From: Odontocerum albicorne | Taxonomy: Eukaryota; Arthropoda; Insecta; Trichoptera; Odontoceridae | Direction of reading: 5' to 3' | Assembly (NCBI GenBank): GCA_949825065.1 | Contig: OX463866.1 | Coordinates: 3,038,409-3,102,408 of the forward strand | Length of the DNA: 64,000 nt | Part shown: positions 1 through 12,300 of the stretch, one piece after another | Layout: each line of letters begins with the position of its first letter | Numbering within the stretch: the stretch's first letter is position 1 | Program-made: the position numbers and the translations under genes | Notes under the pieces: model-generated | Told to the model about the DNA's origin: nothing | Database searches by the model: none | What the model saw: only the letters and a program-made list of their open reading frames with translations

Positions 1-976
1 GACGTTCACAAAACGGGCGATGCGACCACCTCAAATGGCTGCCCGAAAGCTACTGAAGCGAGCGAACTGAGATTCTATTTCTTGCGTTCCCATATACCGA
101 AATAGAGTGATAGTGAGACGTGAATAGCGTCACTTCCTCACCCATAGAGGTTTTTTTAGAATGAATATACCTACGTCACACCCTGGCACACGTTTGATAA
201 TATTGGTGAATTTATTCCCAATTTTCACAAAATATCTCTGATGTGGCCGATAAGTGCTATAGTTCGGAAATTCTAGGATGAGTCCTGTGACTGCTCACAA
301 ATAAGTGCTAATTATTAATAATATAAATTTTTCATTCAATGCGTAAATGTATTACGGAGGAACACCTAAAATTTGAACCCAGTATTTATTATATTTATAG
401 AGATATTAATTTTTTTAGAAGCAATGTGTACTAGTTACACATCACAGAACAGGAAGGGTTAATATTGTTGTTTTGTTATAAAACGTCTCTTTGTGTGGTC
501 TTTGTATTATCAGTACATCGGTCGGACGACCCCTGCGTGCGATAAACGTGTGACAAGCGTTGAGCTAGCGCAGGGTGACGACATAAGCGGCCCGATCGAG
601 GTGCTTGCGATGTGCGATGGGCTAAACATAAGGGACACAAAATGAGCAAAATGTATTCTCGTCTGAAATGTCATTTCGTGTCTTTATTTCAATAATGTTC
701 TACCGGTCAACAAGCAATCTCTTCTCTTCTCCTAGTTCTTCACCTAGACTAATTGATGTAAGTGATGAATCTTGAGGATTGAGTGGCAACCATCTACGAG
801 TACCTATTCTACAATATTTGTACCAGTGCTGTACAAGTTAGCTGTTATATATTCAGTATTGTTATGTACCATTACGCCATTTTCTACTTCTGCTCCTGTC
901 TTCAAGTGTTTTCTCAAGTTGTATGATCAAGAGAGGTTACGTATCATCACCTGGGTATTCTAACATAAAAGTTTGA
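1..976. other. Unassigned sequence upstream of first exon
   Basis: I see no supportable exon here. Positions about 256-304 match the terminus of the MITE-1 family (TTCGGAAA then CTAGGATGA). Positions 500-650 are a GC-rich island without a recognised match. The remainder is AT-rich. Given the phase-1 start required upstream of 3133, this is probably intron. Confidence 0.4.
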
Positions 977-1086
977 GATGCATGGTCACGTAGTAATGCA
1001 CTGAACTTCCGTAAGGTACGTCACTGGTTCAAACCCCGCGCAGTGCTACTACCCTCAAATGACACAGGCATTCTTTCCGTCTAGTA
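977..1086 (+). mobile_element. SINE-1 5' fragment
   Basis: This is the tRNA-like head of the SINE-1 family. A degenerate A box (GCATGGTCACGTAGTAATGC) precedes a B box (GGTTCAAACCC), then the family-specific CTCAAATGACACAGGCAT and the CGTCTAGTAT block. It is truncated by the neighbouring LINE-B tail. Confidence 0.75.
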
Positions 1087-1297
1087 TTTATTTATTTAAC
1101 TATTGGGAATATAATCTGGGGGCTTATTGCCAAGCGGCAATCTCTTCCAATCAACCAGACAAAAGTAGATGAAGCAAGTTACGTGGTCGCATAAATCATT
1201 CAAATGACTATCCATCCCCACGAAATCCATAAACATATACATGAGCACATGCTCACGAACCCCACAAAGACGGACAATCACCCAAACATTACAAAGT
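1087..1297 (-). mobile_element. LINE-B 3' end fragment
   Basis: On the minus strand the sequence encodes the LINE C-terminal signature RLCGVREHVLMYMF, MDSHLNDLCDHVTC and GWKRLPLGNKP, followed by a short A-rich tail. Closely similar copies lie at 1629-1998, 17540-17825 and 52345-52795. Confidence 0.75.
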
Positions 1298-1628
1298 TGT
1301 TAAATATTTATTTGATTACATCAAATAGGTAATATGTAGGCTAGACCCTTTTGCATATATATACGAGTACAAGTGCAACTATCTAATATATTAACCTCTT
1401 CAAACCTAAATCAATTCTCAGGTTTATAAAAAAGGTTCTTGCTTGTGAGTGTATTATTTACAATAAATGTCATATTCTGTCGAATTATTTTAGATAGATG
1501 GCGCCCATAACGTTCAATGTCGATAATACAGTAACCTACACTTCATTTGTTATCATTGGGAACAGACATGTATCGCAAAGTTATTAAGACATTACTTATG
1601 AGATAATACCTACATATTTTAAAATAAT
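1298..1628. repeat. Intergenic stretch with repeat X copy
   Basis: Positions about 1437-1605 recur near 50293 and 51160 (shared starts TTGCTTGTGAG and TAGATGGCG). In the second location the copy is split by a hAT insertion. Transposon type is unknown. Positions 1298-1436 show nothing recognisable. Confidence 0.55.
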
Positions 1629-1998
1629 TATTTAACACTTTTATTGCAAATATAATATAGCAGGATTATTGCCAGGCGGCAATCTCTTCCAACCAACCAG
1701 ACAAAAGTGAATTAAGCAAGTTACGTGGTCGCATAAATCATTCAAATGACTATCCATCCCCACGAAATCCATAAACATATACGTGAGCACATGCTCACGA
1801 ACCCCACAAAGACGGACAATCACTCGAACATTCTTTTTCATATAAAGTGAGATATCATCAATCAAATGGAAAGGAAGGGATGGTGGAGAGGAAAGGAAAA
1901 GATAAATCAGGAATGAAACACGTTATTTTACTGACTAGAAATTAAGAGTTTTTTCAGTAGCTTCTGTAATCATGCCAAGGACGGAGCGAGTCTTATAT
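1629..1998 (-). mobile_element. LINE-B 3' end fragment
   Basis: The minus strand carries the same C-terminal block as the 1087 copy (GWKRLPPGNNPA) plus upstream sequence equivalent to the FKKRLKKLL region. It is 5'-truncated, the usual outcome of incomplete reverse transcription. Confidence 0.75.
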
Positions 1999-2252
1999 TG
2001 GTATTCAGGGATATAAGAATTCTGTGACTTTGGTCAAATTTATTATTTCAAAAAGAAATCGAAAAAAAAACGTCAGTGTGTTCCGATCGTCTCGCTTTGG
2101 TTTGCCATCGAATCCAGTACAGCAGTGTAACCTGTGATTTTGCTGGTGTGTAACAACTCACTCATTTAAAACAAACTCCACGGCTAAGCTTCGCTATCCA
2201 ACTGAATTGAAGTTGGAATAGCAAGGGAATCCTCGATAACGAGGCCCAGCAT
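1999..2252 (+). mobile_element. SINE-1 3' part
   Basis: The copy begins in the GGGATATAAG block, continues through the A-rich centre, and has the full 3' half (CCGATCGTCTCG, then TTTGCTGGTGTG) with the terminal CGAGGCCCAGCA. It lacks the tRNA-like head. Confidence 0.75.
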
Positions 2253-3011
2253 TTTTTTTTATTTTTAATTTATTTTACATATGACAAGAAATATACATAA
2301 TTTGCCAAAAAAAACAACAGGTAATTTAATTTGGACATACAATTTTAATGGATCTGGGTTTTTTGCCTTTCATTTGTCGTGTCTCCAGTAAACTAGACTT
2401 TTGCCTGTATCTCACTGAGGACATATAGCATGATAAAATTAATCGATACTTCTTTCCGATTTTCGATAACACAAAAACCAAACCCCGTTACACATTCTCA
2501 TCAACCTGACAAACAGTGACACTAAATTGCAACTGGAAACATCATGCGAAATCAAACTCCTCACACATCATCACTCCGGACAGACCAAAACGTTCATCCC
2601 ACAATATACTGCGCATAATCATAAAAATAAAAACAAAAATATAAAACAACAAAAAAAACCCACACTCAAGAGCCCACACAAACCTTTTCCACAAGTCATT
2701 CCTCTTGCAAGCCCAAGTACTCAAGCTCCTGTCACAATAACAACCAAGCTCCGATCGACTGTCTAAATGGTTTTCCTCCCTTTACTTTTATTGAATTCGG
2801 CACGCCATTGTATGTCATGGGAGCTAAATAGGCATATTGCCTTTAGGCAAAAGATGTTTTAACTCTATGGATGGGGAACATTTAATCAGTTGCCATGCGT
2901 GTCATGTGTCTCTGCTGAGTCTGCATCTTCCCTTCCTCTCGATGGTAGTGCCAGATAATGGATTTGAGATGCAAATTGGCTATGTTCAGCACCCGATACT
3001 CTCTGAAAAGC
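2253..3011 (-). mobile_element. LINE-A 3' end (UTR plus C-terminus)
   Basis: The minus strand carries the LINE-A 3' UTR (GACAAGAAATATAC near the tail, CAACCTGACAAACAGTGACA) and then the last codons of its ORF. A T-rich start marks the poly(A)-side end at 2253. It is truncated at about 3011 inside the reverse-transcriptase C-terminus. Other copies lie at 7985-9025, 10111-10975 and 15331-16275. Confidence 0.8.
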
Positions 3012-3132
3012 AATGAACTCGACATTTTTTCTAATTAGAGTAATAATATTTATCCAGTGCTTCCTAAAGCTGTACGATCATGAGGAATCATAATAAGGAT
3101 ATTCTAACAATATATATTGTATTTTGAAACAG

Positions 3133-3306
3133 TGTCCGAGTACGCCGGTGCCAACCTGCAGGTAGAGGGTAGCGGACTTATGGCCGAAATCTTCACAAAC
3201 ATGATCAACGTCATCAACAGTGTGGAGTTTCTGCACAGTTCTTATGACCCTATGATCTGCTTGGCAAGGCCTTCAAAACCTGACTATTGGTGCTATTTTA
3301 ATATAT
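3133..3306 (+). CDS. DCST-like gene, first in-window exon (DC-STAMP domain)
   Basis: The exon follows an AG at 3131-3132 with a branch-point-like ctaac about 30 bp upstream, and it ends at GTGAGT. It encodes residues 1-57 in the frame starting TCC at 3135. The sequence has the DC-STAMP pattern VEGSGLMAEIF followed by MICLARPSKPDYW and the start of a membrane segment. It begins with two bases of a split codon and ends with one base, so at least one upstream exon ending in phase 1 is missing from the window. Confidence 0.85.
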
Positions 3307-6300
3307 GTGAGTAAATATTTTAACCTTAACTTCCAGTCTTTGATGGCCATACAACTCCTGAAGAATCTAAGCCCTCCAAATGATTATTGCCCTCCCAGTC
3401 TCTTTCCATCCTCAGCTTTCTAAGATCCTGCTTCGCATCATCTAAAAGAATATATCTCGGTCTGACATGTGACCTTCTTCCGCGTTGTTGTCAGTAGAGT
3501 AGAAAGGCGCTGGTATCTGGACAGTGGCCAAGGGCACCGACAATATGAGGGCGTCGTTTAGGTTTCCCTGATTTACAAATTTCTAGACTCCAGTCTGGTT
3601 TCAATGCAGTTGCTAGGCTGATATGGTAGTCATAAATATGGTCATATAAGTCCGCTTCTAAAAAGTCTACACTGGTTTAAGGGTGAATTCTACTTTAGAG
3701 GCGTGAATTTCAGGCGTTTTTTCAGACGAAATGAAAAAAAAACGAAAAATATCTTTCCTGTACATTTTTTTACAATTTGTTTATTAATGATTTGAGAATG
3801 TACAAATAATTTTTTGAAAAATAAAAATGAAAATTCAAGATATTATCAGCTGTTATATATTGAAAAAAAAAGGGGGTGAGCTGGTCGACGTGATTGGAAC
3901 CCTTTCGTAAATTAAAAACAAAAATCATACACAGTTTATTAATAAAAAATATTGTCGTTATAATTGGTACCAAAGAAGAAAAAAAAACGTTAATTTTTTT
4001 TTATAAGATTTGACCTGTATCATCAGGAATTCACTAATGTTATATCTCTTCATTGTAATTTATTTTATCAAACACTGTTTATTCCACTTTTTTGTAATGG
4101 TATAACCCTACCGGTTTCAAGGCTTTCACCTCATCTTCAGGGGAGCACAAACAAGACTAAATTCTGTTCGAACTGGCACTGATATACACGCTTCAACGGT
4201 TTGGGACATTCGGGTTGGGGACTGACGGATCCGAACATCGTCCGGGACGCTCCATGTCTTTCAGATCAAAATTACCATATTTGAAACGCAAAAACCATTG
4301 ACGAGCTGTCCTTTCATTCATAGCATCTTCAAAACACACTTCGCAAATATCGCGAGCAGCTTTGGCAGCTTTATTCCCTCGATTGAACGCGAACAGAAGG
4401 AGGTGTCGAAAATGCTCACTTTCGTCTACTTGATATTCCATTTTGAAGGCTTGTAATCATATAAAATAATATATGTAACGTAAAAGCAAACACAATATCT
4501 TGTAGAACAGAAAATATTCTTTTGAATGACGTATAACCTTTACTATTTTGTTTCACTTTTGGTGCTCATTTTTAAATTTGAAAAAAAAATGGACACAACT
4601 TATGCTAACACCCAATACATATATTCCCAGAATCTCTCCGCTGATGGCCGTGATCGTCCCATGCCTCCCTCAGCCCTCAGTCCCCAACCCAAATGTCCCA
4701 AACCGTTGAAGCGTGTATATCGGTGCCAGTTCGAACAGAATTAAGTCTTGTTTGTGCTCCCCTGAAGATGAGGTGTGCACCTTGAAACCGTTAGGGTTAT
4801 ACCGTTACAAAAGGTGGAATAAACAGTGTTTGATAAAACAAATTACAATGTATTTTAACCTCCACAACGTTAATGCGTTAACTATAAACAATATATATCT
4901 CTTCACTTCATCAGTTCCGTTATGCTTTCAGTGATTTTGATCCTGTTCTGTTGGATCACCGTCATTGTGGAGCCATACGTGTTAAGGATCAGGAATCTGG
5001 TCATGTCGGACTGCCACCCTTCGAGGGCGAAGCAAAGAGCCATTTGGTTATACGACGAGATACTAAAAAAGAGAGGTATTTATTTAAGTCCAATATAACA
5101 TACTCGTACATACGAGGGTAGTCCCAAAAGTACCCGATCTAACAAAGAAAACACAAAAAAATGGGAAAAAATATTTTTATTTCTCGACATAGTCTCCTTT
5201 AAGCTCGACACACTTTTCCCAGCGATGTTCAATAGCTTCGATACCCTGTTTATAGTGAGAACCGTCGAGCGTCTCAAAATAGCCATTAACCTTAGATTTC
5301 ACCTCTTCATTGTTGGCAAATCTTTTACCACCGAGCCATTTTTTCAAGTTTGGAAAAAGAAAATAATCCGAGGGGGCTAAATCTGGCGGATAGGGTGCGT
5401 GAGGAAGCAATTCGAACTTTAATTCATTGATTTTGGCCACCGCGATAACGGATGTGTGAACTGGTGCATTGTCTTGATGAAACAACACTCTTTTTCGCCA
5501 AATGCGGCCGTTTTTTCTTGATTTCATCACTCAAATGCTGCAATAAGTTCGCATAATACTCGCCGTTGATTTTTTTTCGTATATATAATAAATGCATTCC
5601 AAAATCGCACATATATCTCAAGATAAAAAGCATAAAATACATTAAAGAGAGAAGTATTAAACGGTCTGAGCACATCCCAAAACATCCCCCCGGGCGAGAT
5701 ACACCACGTTAATATAGAGCGAACTCGACCGCAAGAACATTAAATGTTTTTTAGCCCTTACCCTTGTACACGTAAACAAAAAAATTATAAATGGCAGATT
5801 AGTATAGTTGCATTAAGTGAGTGATATTCTGAGAGAAGAACACTCAGAAAGTCAGAGAAATCGTAGAAGATGTATGAATGTGGAAGAGGCTAAGGATGTT
5901 TATCAAGATACGAAAGTCTGGCGCTCTGTCCTCTCCGCCTACTCTTACCGGGAGATGACGTGATGGTGTGCATGTATGTATATAAACCGTAAGACAATAT
6001 TTGAAGACAATATAGTATACAATACGAAATTATGACATTAATTAAAATGTAGTAATTATGACAATAATTAAACAATACGAAATTATGACAGTAATTGAAA
6101 TTTATTGACAATACGAAATTATGACGTTTATTAAAATGTATTAACAATACAAAATTATGATATTAATTGAAATGTATTAACACTACGAAATCTGGTATAC
6201 CACAAGGATCCAATTTAGGTCCCCTACTATTCCTCATATTAATAGACGACATTCAAAATTCCATAAGTCACTCGACGTGTTTATTGTTCGCTGACGACTT

Positions 6301-9300
6301 GAACATTTTCAAAAATATCAATTCACCTCACGACTGTGCACAGTTACAACAGGACCTAGACTCCCTAGTCTCCTGGAGTGAGCAAAATCATCTTCTGTTC
6401 AACATTAATAAATGTATCTGTGTATCTTATAGTCGATCGTTTTCACCAATCCACCATCAGTATACTATACAGGGAGTGGCACTAAACAGAGTTTCTGAAT
6501 TCAAGGATTTGGGCGTAACCTTCGATGTCGGACTCACGTTCGTTAACCATGTCTCACGTTTGATATCGGACTATTACAAACTACTCGGTTTTATAATGAG
6601 AATTTAACAGCACCGATATCCTCCGAAACTTATACAATTATCTAATTAGAACCAAATTAGAATATGCATCTACAGTTTGGGCTCTTCATCAGCTCAAATA
6701 TAAAAACAATATAGAACAAATACAAAAAAAAAAATTCCTCAGATATCTATGGTACAGAACAAAGGGCGATTACCCAAAATATGCTCACCATGCCGAACTT
6801 CTCACGGTGTTTAACTATAGAAGCCTTGAAACAAGAAGGCAAGAATCCATTGCGATATTCCTAATTAAGGTTTTCCAAGGTTCCTTTAACTGTCCCGCGA
6901 TTCTAGAAGCACTAAGTTTATACATATGTACCCAATAAATATAGCCGTGCAAGGAATCACCCTCTGTTCTACATACCAACTTACAGGAGGAATATCATGG
7001 CTAAACACCCAGTCACGCGTGGTATAGAGATATTGAACCAACTGAATGACACTGTTGATATAGTCTCGGCACCGCCTAGCAGTATGAGAAGAATCCTGGC
7101 TGATATTCTTCCTAACGAATAAGCTAACGCTAGAAGCAGACCCTCTCTGTGTAACAGGAGAAATCCGTGCAAAGTGGTTAAAAAAAAAAGTCGTTAATTA
7201 AAATGTATTAACAATACAAAATTATGACATGAATTAAAATGTATCAACAAAACGAAATAATGACTTTCATTAAAATGTATTAACAATACGAAATAATGAC
7301 ATTAATTAAAATATATTAGAAATACGAAATTATGACATTAATTAAAATGTTAATATTATGACAGCACCTGTTTTTATTATATGTTTTTTTTTCACTGTCG
7401 AACAATTAATTTATTTGCGATTCGTTTGCAATCATATCTCAATACCAAAAATAATAAATTTCATATTCGGAATATTTTTCTCCACTAGCAACAATAAATA
7501 AATAAATAAATATGTAGACAAAAGTCGTTATCTGTCATTAATTGTTTTATTCGTGAATAAATTTTTTTTGTATAATAATAAATATACAATCGTTAAAGCG
7601 TTGTTTTTGTAACAAAAATAACTTGAAAAATACAATACTTTGTAATAAAGTCAAGTGGAATGATGTCTGAAAGTGATATCGGAAAATACTACGAAACATT
7701 TTTATCTTAAACACAGTATAGCTCTTCGGTTTAGTGACGTTCGAGAAACGAAGTTACAAATAAGGTAAGTAAGTGGTAAGATGGAAATTATTAAACTTAT
7801 GCGGCAATGAATATTGTCAAAGTTACTTTGAAATCAACTTCTTCGGCGTGACTTCCGGAACTTTTAAACATACTGCCTCCTAATCTATTATGCGGAGAAG
7901 CCTTAATAAGGGGGTGTGTTTAAATGACACGCTTTCACTGCGTATAATTTTTTCTGGTACCTTCCGAATAATTTTACTTCTTACCAGTGCATTTTGTCGA
8001 AGTACTCCGATCACAAACTAGGATATATATTCCGTATGATTCGAAATGTGCTCAGTGAAAATATTCTTAAAAGTATATACTTCGCCTTATGTCAGTCAGC
8101 ACTTTCTTACGGTATATCAGTTTGGGGGGGGATGCACCTTAACACAAAAACACATATTGCAGGTTTCCCAAAAAATGGTTATAAAAATAATTAATAAACT
8201 TCCTGCCCGGTATCCCACGGCGGAGCTTTTCAGAGAGTATCGGGTCCTGAACATAGCCAATTTACATCTCAAATCCATTCTCTGGCACTACCATCGAGAG
8301 GAAGGGAAGATGCAGACTCAGCAGAGACACATGACACGCATGCCAACTGATCAGATGTTCACAATCCCTAGAGTTAAAACCTCTTTTGCCCAAAGACAAT
8401 ATGCTTATTTGGCTCCCATTATATACAATGGCGTGCCGACTTCAATAAAGGTAAAGGTAGGAAAACCATTTAGGCAGTCGATCGGAGCGTGGTTGTTATT
8501 GCGACAGGATTTTGAGTACTTAGGCTTTCAGGATGAATGACGAGTGGAAAGGATTTGTGTGAGCTCGTGAGTGTGGGTTTCTTCTTGTTGTTTAAATTTT
8601 GGTTGTTTTTGTATTTGTGTTTCTGTGTATTTTTTGTTTTAATTTAAATTTTTATTCTTATGATTATGTGCGGTATATTGTGGGATGAATATTTTTGGTC
8701 TTTCTGGAATGATGATGTGTGAGGGGTTTGATTTCGCGCGATGTATACATGTGTAATTGAGTGTCACTGTTTGTCAGGTTGATGAGAGCGTGCAACGGGG
8801 TTTTGTTTTTGTGTAATCAAAAATCGGAAAGAAGTATCCATTTATTTTTTCATGCTAAATATCCTCAGTGAGATACAGACAAAAGCCTAGTTTACTGGGG
8901 ATACGACAAATGAAAGGCAACAAACCCAGATCCATTAAAATTGTATGTCCAAATCAAATTACCTGTTTGTTTTTCGCAAATTGTGTATATTTCTTGTCTT
9001 GTGTAATAATAAATAAAAAATATTCTTTTTTTACTTCGGTATGCCATCGGAATCAGTACAGCGGTATGACCGGAGAGTTTGCTGGTACGCAACGGCTTAC
9101 TCACTTAACAAAAACAAACTCCACTATACAGTTTCACTTTCCAACTGAATTGACGTTGGAATGGTGAAGGAATCCTCAACTAAATGGCCCAGCAATGATG
9201 ACAATCTCTCATCAACGGTTGACCTCCGTGGTTTAGTTAGTAATATGCTGCCAATCTGGTAGTTACGGGTTGTCGTCGGAGTCCAGATTTTTTTGAAAAA

Positions 9301-12300
9301 AGCTTCCAGTCTTGTTTTCATTTCAGGTTTCTTCAACATCATTCTGATGAGAGTGACACGTGGCAATACGTCCGTAAGACTGTAATGTATACAATGAAAG
9401 TGTAATGCAATACAATACATTAGATTCCAATGATATTTTTAGATCCAGAGACAACGATTAGCTTAGAGCTCACCAGATTCTTGGTGACATCATTGGAATA
9501 GGTCCTCAGTGGCAAACCTTTGTTATGTTATTATTTTATTGATTTATTTTACACATGACAAGAAATATACGTAATTTGCAAAAAAACAACAAGTAATTTA
9601 ATTAGGACACACAATTTTAATAGATCTGGGTTTGTTGCCTTTCATTTCTCATGTCCCTAATAAACTAGGATTTTGCCTGTACCTCACTGAGGACATATAC
9701 CATGAAATAATAAATCGACACTCCTTTCCAATTTTTTATTATGATATATAAAACCCCGTTGCACATTCTCATCAACCTGACAAACAGTGACACTCAATTA
9801 CATATGTATCACACGTAAACATACTGCCCAGATAACTGAACTCATCAACCTGCTCGAGTATCTCTGAGCTAACCTATACATCGCACACACTTTTTACAAC
9901 ACTTGTTTTTATAACCATAACCTTTGATTTCACTACATTCATTTTCAACCCTTTTACTAGACATCTCTCATATATCTCACTTATCATATCCCTTAAATCA
10001 CCTTCATTCCCAACAAGCATTACCATACCATCTGCATACAGAAGTCCATATACATTTACTTCACTCATTCTTCCACATCTCCCGTCATCTTTTATATCTC
10101 ACACACATGAATCTATACATTTCGTTTTTATTTATTTTACACATGACAAGAAATATACATAATTTTCCAAAAAAACAACAAGTAATTTAATTTTAACACA
10201 CAACTTTAATGGATCTGGGTTTGTTGCCTTTCATTAGTCGTGTCCCCAGTAAACTAAGCTTTTGCCTGTATCTCACTGAGGACATATATCATGAAATAAT
10301 AAATCGATACTTCTTTCCGGTTTTTTATTATGATATATAAAACCCCGTTGCACATTCTCATCAACCTGACAAACAGTGACACTCAATTACATATGTATAC
10401 ATCACGCGAAATCAAAAACCTCACATTTCATCACTCCAGACATACCAAAACGTTCATACTACAATATACCGCACATAATCATAAAAAAAACACACACTCA
10501 AGAGCTCACACAATCCTTTGCTACAATTCATTCCTCTTGCAAGCCCAAGTATTCAAACTCCTGTCGCAATAACAACTACGCTCCGATCGACTGCCTAAAT
10601 TGTTTTCCTCCTTTTGCCTTTATTGAATTGGGCACTCCATTGTATGTCATGGCAATTGTATTGTATGTTAGGTAAACAATGTTTTAACTCTAGAGATGGT
10701 GAACATCTGATCACCTGCCATGCGTGTCATTTGTCTCTGCTGAGTCTGCATCTTCCCTTCCTCTTAATGATAGTGACAGAGAATGGATTTGAGATGTAAG
10801 TTGGCTATGTTCAGAACCCGATACTCCCTGAAAAGTTCCGCCGTGGGATACCGGGCAGGAAGTTTATTAATGATTTTTATAATCAATTTTTGGGAAACCT
10901 ACAGTATGTGTTTTTGTGTTAAGGGGCATCCCCCCCAAACTGTTATACCGTAAGAAAGTATGTTGTATAATATAAAAAACACAGCGCTCTCAAAGTGGAC
11001 TTTCCTGTGTAAGAAGATTTTCACGTATTTTTCTTTTTAGAGACTCTGTACTCTGTAGTCAAAAAGGAGATTCAGAACAGAAGTGCGAAGAGACCGACCT
11101 CGAGACTTTTGACAACTTGCGAATATTTTGGGAGAAAATTGCCGTAAGTTATAACATATATACTCGTATGTATAACATATATTATTTTGTTTGACTTCAC
11201 AAAATCATCTTAGATTGTCAGTTCGTATTTCAAAAGACCGTAACTAGTTCATTATCATGTTACACGTTCTTTTACGATGTACGCCTTTCACCTCCATACA
11301 TCAAACGACCTCCGTGGCCTAGTTAGTAAGACGCCTGTGTCCCAGCCCGGAGGTTGCGGGTTCAAATCCCGGTGGAAGCCACATTTTTTAAAAAAAGGAT
11401 TCAAGTCTGGTTTACCCTTAAGGCCTCTTTAACATATTTTCTGGTTGGTTGGAAGAAATCGCCACATGGCAAAAAGCCCAGTCCACCAGGTTGTACTGTA
11501 TACAATGAAAGTGTTATATACGAGTATAAAGGGTCTTTCAAATTGAGCGGCTTTTTAATTCAATTTTTTTTAATTCTTAATAAAACGCACAATTTGCTTT
11601 GATTTCAAAAAACTTTTTATTGGTCATTGAAGTGTAATGTATGTTATGACAGTTAAATACAAAAAAAAACAATATCCGTCAAATATACATCCTTGCAGCT
11701 CCATAGATGTCCACTCTTTTGTAAACATTTTCGATGACATTTTGACATAATTGCGGTTCTAACTCACCAATAACGCAAATAATTTCGTCCTTCAGCTCAG
11801 GAATTGATCGGGGGTCATTCTTATAGACCTGGCTTTTCACGTAACCCCAGAGAAAGTAGTCCAACTGTGTCAGATCACATGATCTTGGCGGGCAATTAAC
11901 ATCACCGTTTCCGGAGATTACAATATACAAAATAATTCAACAATTTGGACGTATTGTATGATATACGGCTTCATTTTTATAAATGTCATACATTACACTT
12001 CTCAAATGTCACAAGGTCCAGGCAAGTTCGCGACGCCATCTGTGTTTTATCCAAGAATTTAAAAAAAAAAGCTCAATTTGAAAGACCCTTTACAATACAA
12101 TTGTGGCGATCGTATGCGCGGTCACTGAACCCACGAAACGACCTTTGCACATCTTCACAATCCGAGACAATCAATGGACAAAGTCCAAGCGCCGGTCATT
12201 CAACTCGCTATCAACCGAGAGCGCATTCCATGATGAAACGAGAAAGCAACACATCTTTCGCGCCGTTTCACAAAACAGAATGAATACCTACACGCGACAA

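Noticed and set aside
481..653. GC-rich open frame after a TTATCAG acceptor-like site
   Set aside because: It ends in a stop codon before any donor and shows no similarity to the expected DC-STAMP segment. Left unassigned.
736..757. Candidate host microexon with strong acceptor (CTTCTCCTAG) and donor (GTAAGT)
   Set aside because: To join the exon at 3133 it must end in phase 1, and in that phase it contains a stop. Also only 22 bp.
4915..4931. Alternative acceptor at 4914 for host exon 2
   Set aside because: It would leave one base and break the phase with exon 1; the pyrimidine-rich site at 4931 fits.
11308..11390. Functional tRNA gene
   Set aside because: A and B boxes are good, but acceptor stem halves do not pair and the sequence continues into a SINE body present elsewhere.
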